Virus record (IMG/VR): IMGVR_UViG_3300005260_000048
Location: 1-30,468 of that record
Source: a virus
Direction: 5' to 3' (one strand)
DNA: 30,468 nucleotides
The notes under the pieces are model-generated. The model did no database searches. It saw only the letters and a list, made by a program, of their open reading frames with translations, and was not told the DNA's origin. A program made the translations under genes and the position numbers. Shown piece by piece: positions 16,735 through 22,895 of the stretch (the stretch's first letter is position 1; each line of letters opens with the position of its first letter).

Positions 16735-17922
16735 CTATCTTTGATTTATACGCTGCTGCACCCATGCTGGCGTCTTAGAGCGAGTTACCTTCATAGGCCG
16801 TAGGCTTTCCATGCCGTAGCGGGCGGCGTCGAGTGCGTGGTCATTACCACGCTCAGGCTCATTTATCTGCTTACCATCTCTGTCAGTCATCCATAAATAA
16901 CCCCGATACTCACGGATGAGGTTTACGGACTGCTTGGTCACACTGATCTTCTGCTCCTGGACGAACCCTATACTGGCCTTCAAGTATGACTTCTTGCCAT
17001 CGCCCACCTTCTTTGCACCCAAGATATTGACGCCGTATTGCTTCACTTCCTCAATGCTCTTAGGTTCTGCTGAGTCTGCCATGACGAGCGTGTTCGGCCG
17101 ATCGAGCATATTCAGAAAGTCAGCAAGTGGCTTGTTCGTCATTCCCTTGCGATATAGCCGCTCGTTAAGTATATAGCCGCCGTTGTAGTAATAGATGTCC
17201 ACTATGGCCGCTGGGTCGACACTAAAGCCGAAGTCCAGGCCACGACGCTCTAGGCGTGCCTCGAAGGGAATGTCATCTATGATCTGCCAGCCGGTGTAGA
17301 TGCGTCCCTCAACCTCACCGAGCTGCCCGAGGCCGTAGACCTGCCACCAGTTCTTGTTGTACTTGTGGCTCTCGATGTCCTGCACGATCGAGGCGTCCAG
17401 GCCCTCGTTGTCGAGGTAGGTCAGCGTCAAGAAGTCGTGCTCATAGTTGGGTACGACTTCCGTGTACCACCAGAACTCACTGACGGGGTTCCAGTCGAGC
17501 CAGATGGTCTTACGCGTACGGATGCGCAGCTGGTCGAACGCTTCATACGGGATGTTGTTGGCTTCGTTGACGAACAACACATCACGCCGAGGACCACGGA
17601 CCTTGCCCGGCTGGTCAGCGCTGAAGAACTCAATCTTGCTGCCAGTCTCGAACGTGTAGGTGAAGTCGGTCTTACTCCAGCGATCGTCCTTGTAGTAGCC
17701 CTGCGCCTCCATGATGTTCAGGAAGTCACGCATAGCACCGCGGCGAAGGTGTGGGAAGCTCTCAGAGACAACACTGATTAACTCGCCCTTAGTGCTCTGG
17801 GCGTAGTCAATGAGGATCTGCAAGATAGAGATGGTCTTGCCGGCCGACGTACCACCAGCCACACCACGGATGCGCTTGTTGAGCTTAAGAAGCTTGTGGG
17901 TCGCTGTCGTCGGGACGAACAT
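16735..17922 (-). CDS. terL: terminase large subunit, PBSX-type (TerL)
   Basis: 395 residues. This is the packaging motor ATPase and headful/cos nuclease. Walker A is GGTSAGKT (23-30). Walker B is DVLFVNE (114-120), with a catalytic Glu at 120. The RNase H-like nuclease domain has LDFGFSVDPAA (D230), MADSAEP (D283) and NDHALDAARYG (D361, D365). The length is short compared with T4-like TerL but normal for the PBSX/Terminase_3 group. The ATG overlaps the TerS gene by 38 bases. It works with TerS (upstream) and the portal (downstream). Confidence 0.92.
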   Translation of the reverse strand: MFVPTTATHKLLKLNKRIRGVAGGTSAGKTISILQILIDYAQSTKGELISVVSESFPHLRRGAMRDFLNIMEAQGYYKDDRWSKTDFTYTFETGSKIEFFSADQPGKVRGPRRDVLFVNEANNIPYEAFDQLRIRTRKTIWLDWNPVSEFWWYTEVVPNYEHDFLTLTYLDNEGLDASIVQDIESHKYNKNWWQVYGLGQLGEVEGRIYTGWQIIDDIPFEARLERRGLDFGFSVDPAAIVDIYYYNGGYILNERLYRKGMTNKPLADFLNMLDRPNTLVMADSAEPKSIEEVKQYGVNILGAKKVGDGKKSYLKASIGFVQEQKISVTKQSVNLIREYRGYLWMTDRDGKQINEPERGNDHALDAARYGMESLRPMKVTRSKTPAWVQQRINQR

Positions 17923-18280
17923 TGGTTGTGCTCACGCTGCTGCCACCGAGAATCGGCTTCGGCATTAATTGCTCACCATCTTTGCCGGTCAGCTCGGCAC
18001 GGGTGCTGAACTCATCCTTCTTCTTGCGTCCCAGGAAGTCGATAGCAAGCTTAGGATCACGCTGCAAGCCTCTGACCACTGACTTACGAGCAAGCATGAT
18101 CGGTGTTTCCTTGAGTTCAGCTTTGCGCTGTGCATACCCTGGATTCTTCTCTTGATATTGGTACAGCGTCTTTGTGCCTATGTCAGCCCATAAACAAGCC
18201 TCTACGTCACTACATCCCCAGGCGAAGGCTTCCTCTAGCTTGGCTATCACCGCCTTAGTCATGACGGTTGGTCTACCCAT
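17885..18280 (-). CDS. terS: terminase small subunit (TerS)
   Basis: 131 residues from ATG 18280, chosen because GGAGG lies 6 bases upstream; the longer frame overlaps the preceding gene fully. The N-terminal half holds a helix-turn-helix (AKLEEAFAWGCSDVEACLWADIGTKTLYQYQ) as expected for the DNA-recognition domain of TerS, then a helical oligomerisation segment (LARKSVVRGLQRDPKLAIDFLGRK). It overlaps TerL by 38 bases and the 60-residue gene before it by 8. TerS selects phage DNA and activates TerL. Confidence 0.85.
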   Translation of the reverse strand: MGRPTVMTKAVIAKLEEAFAWGCSDVEACLWADIGTKTLYQYQEKNPGYAQRKAELKETPIMLARKSVVRGLQRDPKLAIDFLGRKKKDEFSTRAELTGKDGEQLMPKPILGGSSVSTTNVRPDDSDPQAS

Positions 18281-18455
18281 CTTGCGCCTCCACGGTGACA
18301 TCAACCAACACATCCGGGGCGAAGTTATCCAGCAGCATTGCAGTTTGGTCGTCAGTACGCAGCACAACCTCATACTGCTTATCTAAACTAGCAAGCTTCT
18401 TAACGCTCACTTGCTTAATCTCGGAAGGGAATGTGACTTTGAACTTATTAGCCAT
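18273..18455 (-). CDS. small hypothetical protein, first gene of the packaging block
   Basis: 60 residues, strongly strand-forming (FKVTFPSEIKQVSVKKL, KQYEVVLRTDDQTAMLL, DVLVDVTVEAQDG). No family recognised. Its stop lies inside the TerS start region (8-base overlap), so translation is probably coupled to TerS. Confidence 0.6.
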   Translation of the reverse strand: MANKFKVTFPSEIKQVSVKKLASLDKQYEVVLRTDDQTAMLLDNFAPDVLVDVTVEAQDG

Positions 18456-18481
18456 TACTTTATGTATAGCACATTTCGCGC

Positions 18482-18901
18482 TTATATACCATCCAGTGCT
18501 AGCCGACCTGCTTGCACTATGGTGTGAGTCGCTACAAGTGCATCTCGTATAGCTATGTCCGGTGGCATCTCACTACGAAGCCAGTTATGGATATACCGCT
18601 TACTAGCTGAAGTCGCTTCATCATCTAGTAGTCCAAGTTCATTCACGGTGATAAGCGCAGTGAACTCAGCCTGAAACTCTTTCACTCCGCGGTGCTCTTC
18701 AAAGTCAGTCTGCGTCAGGGCTGTATGGCCAAGCAGGATATGTGCCCACTCATGGAACATGACCATTGTCGGATGCGGAGCAGCATCACTGATAGCGTAC
18801 TGCCGGCCTATGCTGTAACCCTCCCAGGTGGTCCGTGAAGGGTCGAACGGCATGCGGGTTATGTCTAGGTTCTTATGTGCAAGCTGTTGATTCCATTCCA
18901 T
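18482..18901 (-). CDS. zinc metallopeptidase-like protein (ArdC C-domain / ImmA-IrrE type)
   Basis: 139 residues. HEWAH (50-54) in MVMFHEWAHILLGH is a clear HExxH zinc-binding and catalytic motif. EFQAEFTALI (75-84) supplies the acidic third ligand about 25 residues later, as in ArdC C-terminal and ImmA/IrrE zincins. The ending KRYIHNWL resembles the (Y)I-x-x-W segment that closes ArdC-type domains. There is no ssDNA-binding ArdC N-domain. Likely roles are anti-restriction or proteolysis of a repressor; neither is proven. It is followed after 26 bases by the packaging genes, and sits 6 bases after the CAP gene. Confidence 0.75.
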   Translation of the reverse strand: MEWNQQLAHKNLDITRMPFDPSRTTWEGYSIGRQYAISDAAPHPTMVMFHEWAHILLGHTALTQTDFEEHRGVKEFQAEFTALITVNELGLLDDEATSASKRYIHNWLRSEMPPDIAIRDALVATHTIVQAGRLALDGI

Positions 18902-18907
18902 ATAGTT

Positions 18908-19459
18908 CTACCGCCACCAGTTATCTCTCTGCCACTTGATAAATCCTGCTACTCCAGCACACACCACGAGCACCAGGACGAGCACGAGCGATACAGGGAA
19001 CGATCCCCCATGATTGGCTTCGGGAGGCAGCGTGATCGGTGGCATTGATCTCGGCAAGGTCTCCACGTAGGGCGTAGCGAACTCGTTGACGACGATGTAT
19101 TGGTGCGTCTGCCCTTGGAAGTGCTGACACAACACGTAGCCGATACCAGTCCTCTGATACTCCCCCACCATGTTGCTGTAGTGCTCCGGGCTGTTCTCCC
19201 AATCACTCATATATATAGTGCCCGAGCTGCTATCGCTGTGGTCGATGTTCTCGCCGGCCATCGAGTAGTCGTAGTGTGCATGCTTGAAGAAATCGGTCCA
19301 CTTCACCCGCGAGGTGGTGTGTGCGTAGTAGTTGTGCGAGCACATGTCCTGCGCTCTAGCGTGAGCTATCTTGTCGAGCGCGGCGTCTTCGCGAAGCGGC
19401 TTGAGGTGCTTCTCTGCCCGTATCGCGTTCAGCTGGACGATCATCTTCTGGATGTCCAC
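18908..19459 (-). CDS. CAP/SCP-domain protein with C-terminal transmembrane helix
   Basis: 183 residues from a GTG with GAGGAG 6 bases upstream. Residues 5-130 form a CAP (SCP/PR-1) domain: AHARAQDMCSHNYYAHT (H47), AGENID (E70), WENSPEHYSNMV (E92, H93) and YIVVNEFATP, so the usual His/Glu/Glu/His cavity residues appear present. A Pro-rich linker leads to one transmembrane helix (about 155-174) and a basic end (KWQRDNWWR). No signal peptide is visible, which is unusual for this mostly secreted family. The basic tail suggests the CAP domain faces outward if inserted. Neighbours are a zincin and a duplicated-unit protein. Role in host envelope interaction is speculative. Confidence 0.75.
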   Translation of the reverse strand: MDIQKMIVQLNAIRAEKHLKPLREDAALDKIAHARAQDMCSHNYYAHTTSRVKWTDFFKHAHYDYSMAGENIDHSDSSSGTIYMSDWENSPEHYSNMVGEYQRTGIGYVLCQHFQGQTHQYIVVNEFATPYVETLPRSMPPITLPPEANHGGSFPVSLVLVLVLVVCAGVAGFIKWQRDNWWR

Positions 19460-19485
19460 GGCGGCTCCTCGGTGCTGGCGGCATT

Positions 19486-19875
19486 CTAATCCTCATAATC
19501 AATCCCGTCTATCTCTCTGCATGCCAGCTCGAACACCACATGATTAAGCTCTCGCGTGAGCACTAATCGGTTATCACCATCTTGCTCGGCAACACGACGC
19601 ATAGCGAGATAGCCAAGGTGCACCTGTAACTCACATGCTTGCCACTCGACATAATCGCGTTGTTGTTCTACTTGCATGCCTGGTTCTTCATCTTCAAAAC
19701 TCCCTTCTTCTAGTCTGCTCGACATCTCAAACACTAGGTGTGTCATCGCTCGGGCGATCAATGCCTGCCGGTCGACATCACGTTCTGCCGCGTGGCGACT
19801 AGCTAGGTAATTCATTTGGCTTTCTAGATCACATGATCGCCATTCGGTGTAGTCGTAGAGTCCCTCTGCCGCCAT
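19486..19875 (-). CDS. protein made of two copies of a 50-residue unit
   Basis: 129 residues. Residues 8-58 and 74-124 are an obvious internal duplication: DYTEWRSCDLESQMNYLASR aligns with DYVEWQACELQVHLGYLAMR, and MTHLVFEMSSRLEEG with LNHVVFELACREIDG. A short acidic linker (FEDEEPG) joins them. Each copy is predicted to be two helices with an aspartate-rich turn (ERDVDRQ / EQDGDNR). No family recognised. The gene follows the terminator of the DUF3846 gene and starts the group running into the packaging genes. There is no clear Shine-Dalgarno. Confidence 0.7.
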   Translation of the reverse strand: MAAEGLYDYTEWRSCDLESQMNYLASRHAAERDVDRQALIARAMTHLVFEMSSRLEEGSFEDEEPGMQVEQQRDYVEWQACELQVHLGYLAMRRVAEQDGDNRLVLTRELNHVVFELACREIDGIDYED

Positions 19876-19901
19876 ACATTAGTTGCCCGTTTAAGTGTTG
19901 A

Positions 19902-19942
19902 GTGGTCGTCCGCCGGCTGGGGAAGTGTCGGCGGACGACCAG
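19902..19942 (-). terminator. perfect 13-bp hairpin terminator without U tract
   Basis: TGGTCGTCCGCCG (19903-19915) and CGGCGGACGACCA (19929-19941) are perfectly complementary with a 13-base loop. It lies 13 bases after the stop of the DUF3846 gene. GC-rich stems lacking a T run are typical of high-GC actinobacteria. Confidence 0.8.
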
Positions 19943-19954
19943 GTTGGTGGTGGG

Positions 19955-20446
19955 CTAGGCGGCGATGACTCGCACGTCCTGGACGGCGTCCCAGCGTGCG
20001 GCCTGGTCGATGGCGCACGTGTAGGCGCTCTTCGAGTCCGTGAACTCCAGCGGGAAGCGGAACCAACGTTCCTCACCCTTGTTCTGGAGTTCCACCGCGT
20101 ACTGGTCCGTCTTGCCGAGGAGCTGCACCAGCTCGTCCGGGGCAGGGGTGTCGTCGCCCTCCTTGTCCGGTGGGCCGACGATGAAGACGTCACCCATCAG
20201 CACGTCGCGGAACCTGAAGAGTGCGTTGTGCACCCACAGGATGCGCGTCGCCCGGTAGTTGAGCGGCTTCTCCTTGATCTTCCCCTCATCATCGATGTAG
20301 ACCGTGGCCGGTGGCGTCTCCAGGTTGATTGCCTGGAGGTATCCCCCCACGAGCCGCTGCTTCTCATCGAGGCCGACCTGTGGGATCTGCTCCACACGTA
20401 GGGGCTGGTCCTCGTCGGCCGGAATCACGATTGCCGTGATGTCCAT
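19955..20446 (-). CDS. DUF3846 domain protein
   Basis: 163 residues. The N-terminal ~100 residues have the DUF3846 pattern: IPADEDQPLRVEQI, LVGGYLQAINL (VGG core), VYIDDEGKIKEKPLNYRATRI and DVLMGDVFIVGP. DUF3846 proteins occur in phages and plasmids, with unknown function. The C-terminal 50 residues (ELQNKGEERWFRFPLEF...AAHR-like helix) are an extra segment. Codons are GC-rich compared with the genes on either side, and the gene has its own terminator. A possible promoter at 20635-20640 and a hairpin leader lie upstream. GAAGG is close to the ATG. Confidence 0.75.
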   Translation of the reverse strand: MDITAIVIPADEDQPLRVEQIPQVGLDEKQRLVGGYLQAINLETPPATVYIDDEGKIKEKPLNYRATRILWVHNALFRFRDVLMGDVFIVGPPDKEGDDTPAPDELVQLLGKTDQYAVELQNKGEERWFRFPLEFTDSKSAYTCAIDQAARWDAVQDVRVIAA

Positions 20447-20549
20447 CCTTCACACACCTTTGAACCGCTGTGTTCTGTTGCCTGGTGGGGCGGTTCTTCC
20501 GCACCAAGCCGAGAGCACCGTGAGTGCTTCCGGTCTGGCGCTGAGGCGT

Positions 20550-20640
20550 GAAAGCCCCACGCGATGAAACGTGGGGCGGGACGGCAATCAAACTAAATGT
20601 TCGGAGCGTTTAGATATAGTGCCGTCCGGGTCGTATTATA
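20550..20640 (-). ncRNA. possible attenuator leader or small RNA upstream of DUF3846 gene
   Basis: This fills most of the gene-free 20447-20799 interval. On the minus strand a TATAAT (20635-20640) would start RNA near 20628. The first 43 bases fold: CGGCA (20624-20620) pairs with TGCCG (20586-20582), with inner ATCTAAAC/GTTTGAT pairing (one bulge). A second hairpin follows, GCCCCACG/CGTGGGGC (20577-20554, 8-base loop), then TTTC. The second hairpin looks like a terminator, so the product would be about 80 nt or a regulated leader. The -35 is weak (TTTAGT), so this is tentative. Confidence 0.4.
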
Positions 20641-20748
20641 AACAAAAATCGTGTGCAACTAAAGATGCGACGTTCAAATGCGACCTCTACCACTGTTGGC
20701 GTTCTTCGCCATGTCGCACAATGTATATTTTATGACCGCACCTACTAG

Positions 20749-20757
20749 TGTTATACT
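20749..20757 (+). promoter_or_regulatory. extended -10 promoter (TGtTATACT) for the HTH gene
   Basis: TG-T-TATACT fits an extended -10. The -35 position (TTTATG) is poor. It lies about 43 bases before the ATG at 20800. Between them are two TGCGCA palindromes (20775-20780, 20784-20789) and a third inside the gene (20822-20827), which may be binding sites for the encoded HTH protein. Confidence 0.4.
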
Positions 20758-20799
20758 TTTATTCGTTGCTTAAATGCGCACACTGCGCACCATAATTTT

Positions 20800-21009
20800 A
20801 TGTCGAAGCCAAATCCTACTGTGCGCAATCAAAAGATCGTGGCGGCTTATGAGTCCGGTCACTTTACGACCGAGCGCATTGCTGAAGCGTTCGGCCTGAA
20901 GCGCCGGCGCGTGCTACAAATCGTGAAGGCCGCGGGTGTCGTAAGGACACGAGCGGAGGGCAACCGCGTGGCTGCTCCATTGAAGCGCAAACATCGCCTA
21001 CATATATAG
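20800..21009 (+). CDS. small helix-turn-helix DNA-binding protein
   Basis: 69 residues. Residues 10-45 form a homeodomain-like/sigma-region-4-like HTH: IVAAYESGHFTTERIAEAFGLKRRRVLQIVKAAG, with the recognition helix around KRRRVLQIV. The C-terminus is basic (PLKRKHRLH). No clear Shine-Dalgarno precedes the ATG. It is followed at once by a 15-bp perfect terminator, so it is a single-gene unit. It may regulate itself or the divergent minus-strand DUF3846 gene; TGCGCA palindromes around its start are candidate operators. Confidence 0.7.
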   Translation: MSKPNPTVRNQKIVAAYESGHFTTERIAEAFGLKRRRVLQIVKAAGVVRTRAEGNRVAAPLKRKHRLHI

Positions 21010-21053
21010 AGCAGCCGCCCTGCTCCGGGGGGGTTACGAGCAGGGCGGCTGCG
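21010..21053 (+). terminator. perfect 15-bp hairpin terminator
   Basis: GCAGCCGCCCTGCTC (21011-21025) and GAGCAGGGCGGCTGC (21038-21052) pair perfectly, loop 12 bases (seven Gs), no T run. It begins 2 bases after the stop of the HTH gene and may also stop minus-strand transcription coming from the MerR-like genes. Confidence 0.88.
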
Positions 21054-21095
21054 GCCTAGAAGTATTCGATTAGATCCAGCTCACGCCACGCATGG

Positions 21096-21377
21096 TTACC
21101 TCTCTACTAGTTGGGCTGCGATGTAGTCCCGTATCATCCAGAGCGTTGGTGCGGAATCAAGCACGCGAATCAACTCTTCAAGCTCCTCGCGCAGATACCG
21201 GCGATGCTCACGGGGCCGCATCTGTATGTGGGAGATGACGCCTTCTCTGGCCCAGTTGCTCAGTGTCTTAACGGGAACGTCCACGAGGTCGCTTGCTTGG
21301 GTCGGTGTAATCCAGTGCCCGTTCTCGACGCCCTGGACAGCAGCGAACCATCCCCACCGGAGCGGCATCTCAGGCAT
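21096..21377 (-). CDS. MerR/BldC-like HTH protein (excisionase-type)
   Basis: 93 residues. Residues 23-65 (ITPTQASDLVDVPVKTLSNW, AREGVISHIQMRPREHRRYLREE) form a winged HTH of the BldC/excisionase kind: helix, turn, W-A-x-x-G, then a wing with HRRY. It could be an RDF-type or a transcription factor; without an integrase in the window the latter is favoured. AGGAG precedes the ATG. It lies 11 bases after another gene of the same fold, suggesting duplication and divergence. Confidence 0.75.
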   Translation of the reverse strand: MPEMPLRWGWFAAVQGVENGHWITPTQASDLVDVPVKTLSNWAREGVISHIQMRPREHRRYLREELEELIRVLDSAPTLWMIRDYIAAQLVER

Positions 21378-21388
21378 AAGAGGGTCTC

Positions 21389-21748
21389 CTAAAACCGGTC
21401 GGTTGGCCTGCCGCCCCGACTGCGTAGGGTGGTGTGCTTCTCAAGAAGCCGGCGCGTCACGCCATAGTCGTAACCGAGTCGGCTAGCTACCTGGCGGATA
21501 CTCCATCCCTGGTCGTATAAACGCACAGCATCCAACGTCGTGGGGTCAATAGGTGGTGGTCCGGCTTCTTCGAGCAACTCACGAATGTACGACAGGACGT
21601 AGCGCCGGTGACCGCCAGGCGTGAGTATCGCCGTAAGCTTTCCTTCTCGTGCCCACCGGGCAAGCGTGGTTGGACGTACACCGAACATCTCCGCGACCTC
21701 TCTTGGACGGAGGAGATTAAGTTGTGGCTGATCTAGTGGATTACTCAT
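21389..21748 (-). CDS. BldC-like transcription factor with a second HTH
   Basis: 119 residues. Residues 12-50 (LLRPREVAEMFGVRPTTLAR, WAREGKLTAILTPGGHRRY) closely follow the BldC pattern (LL-x-P-x-EVA-x-MF ... WA-x-x-GKL ... GGHRRY). BldC binds DNA as head-to-tail oligomers and controls development in Streptomyces. The C-terminal half (TTLDAVRLYDQGWSIRQVAS, RLGYDYGVTRRLLEKHTTLR) is a second, resolvase-like HTH, which is not part of BldC itself. The two-HTH layout suggests a regulator recognising a bipartite site. Confidence 0.8.
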   Translation of the reverse strand: MSNPLDQPQLNLLRPREVAEMFGVRPTTLARWAREGKLTAILTPGGHRRYVLSYIRELLEEAGPPPIDPTTLDAVRLYDQGWSIRQVASRLGYDYGVTRRLLEKHTTLRSRGGRPTDRF

Positions 21749-21862
21749 GGTGTCTTTCTTTAATCCGGGAGATGAGCGGGGCGACCCAGCTCTCCCCTTC
21801 TGGGCCGCCCCTCATCAGAGACACATCATCCGGACGGGGGGCCTGGATGATGTGGCTCTGGC

Positions 21863-22216
21863 TTACTGGTCGACTACCCGTCGAATGCGTGACGGTCGGT
21901 AGCCCACACTTATGTCGATGAACCTGGTCTTGCCCTGCGATTCGAGGGTTCGTCTCGCGTCGGGAAACATTCTGTCGATCGGTCCGAGGTGGCTGATTGA
22001 CGGAGTGAGAATGAACGCCGAGCGAGTGTTGAGCGCCGCAGCCATCGTCTTATAGGCGTCGTACTGGAGTCTGTCTGCTGGATGGGCGTAGAAGATAGCG
22101 AGTATCGTGAATTCCTTCTTCTCCGCATAGTCGCGGACTTCTTGTTCCATCCTGCGAGTATCGGCATCCGATTCTTGGACGTGGATGTAGCCGAAGGCGA
22201 AGATATGGTTTCCCAT
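21863..22216 (-). CDS. serine-recombinase-fold protein lacking the catalytic serine
   Basis: 117 residues. The fold pattern of the resolvase N-terminal domain is clear: FAFGYIHVQESDADTRRMEQ for A-x-GY-x-RVS-x-x-x-Q, a helix VRDYAEKKEFTILAIFY, then TRSAFILTPSISHLG for the (V-x-TPSLDHLG) strand and RMFPDARRTLES. The nucleophilic Ser of RVS is replaced (HVQES), the usual catalytic arginine context is absent and there is no DNA-binding C-domain, so it should not recombine DNA. GAGAGG precedes the ATG. It lies 48 bases after the ATPase gene and may be a co-regulator. Confidence 0.65.
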   Translation of the reverse strand: MGNHIFAFGYIHVQESDADTRRMEQEVRDYAEKKEFTILAIFYAHPADRLQYDAYKTMAAALNTRSAFILTPSISHLGPIDRMFPDARRTLESQGKTRFIDISVGYRPSRIRRVVDQ

Positions 22217-22264
22217 CTGCGTGCCTCTCTGCGAAGTAGAACAGCCCTATTACTGCGGGGAGCA

Positions 22265-22738
22265 CTAAGAAACCCTCTGCTCCGTCCAGACGACCTTGCC
22301 GCCCTCACGGCAGCGGATCGCGTCCCAGCGGGCGCACATGAACTCGATGATCCCGAGTCCCCTGTGGTGTATATCGAGGTCTTCGGCTGGTATGCGTACC
22401 GGTAGAAGCGGGTTGATGTCCCAGACTTCGGTGAAGAGGCTCGGTGCGTTCCAGCGCAGCTTCAGCTTGAGACGGCCGACCTCGTTGAGACCGCGTGCCT
22501 TGTGATAGTCGAGCGTGGCGTTGAGTGCGTTGGTCATCAGCTCGGAGATCACTACTTCGTGATCCTCGGCTAACGAGGCGGGTAGGTGCCAGTGACGCAG
22601 CACCTCCCCCACGAGCCGACGCGCCAGGGGGACGGCGTTGGTCACCGCGACGAGCGTGACCGCTTCATCCGTATTGACCGGGAAATGGGCGACTACCGGC
22701 CACTGTGGGCGTGACGGGCATGCTGGTGGAGTCGTCAC
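22265..22738 (-). CDS. HATPase_c anti-sigma/AbaA-like ATP-binding regulator
   Basis: 157 residues from a GTG with GAGGTGA upstream. It has the GHKL fold of RsbW/SpoIIAB-type kinases: N box HEVVISELMTNALNA (E66, N70, N73), D107 in EVWDINP, and the G box HRGLGIIEFM (125-134) followed by strand GGKVVWTE. In Streptomyces such small ATPases sit beside XRE-DUF5753 and DUF397 genes in AbaA/WhiJ-type loci. Here it is divergent from the XRE gene across a 157-base control region. It may bind or phosphorylate a partner; substrate unknown. Confidence 0.82.
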   Translation of the reverse strand: MTTPPACPSRPQWPVVAHFPVNTDEAVTLVAVTNAVPLARRLVGEVLRHWHLPASLAEDHEVVISELMTNALNATLDYHKARGLNEVGRLKLKLRWNAPSLFTEVWDINPLLPVRIPAEDLDIHHRGLGIIEFMCARWDAIRCREGGKVVWTEQRVS

Positions 22739-22895
22739 TAGAGATCACCTCAGATCGACCACATCTCCCTAGATCGACACACGGGGTGTGTGCCGGATGT
22801 GGCACTCTGTAGGTGCTCAAGTGTGTACCTGACAGCTAGGAACTTGCAAGGGTATGCATTTGATCGGTACCGCGTTCTTCTCTGGGAGGCTTCCT
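22739..22895. promoter_or_regulatory. divergent control region with AGATCGAC repeats
   Basis: Lies between the ATPase gene (minus) and the XRE-DUF5753 gene (plus). AGATCGAC occurs at 22752-22759 and 22771-22778 (19-base period), with a related GAGATCACC at 22741-22749. ACACACGGGGTGTGTG (around 22778-22792) and GTGCC/GGCAC (22790-22805) are inverted repeats. These are plausible operators for the XRE protein. GGGAGG at 22884-22889 sets the XRE start. Clear -35/-10 hexamers are not seen. Confidence 0.5.

Noticed and set aside
21863-22216. Active serine recombinase/integrase
   Set aside because: The catalytic serine is replaced and the DNA-binding region is missing; there is also no visible att-like duplication.
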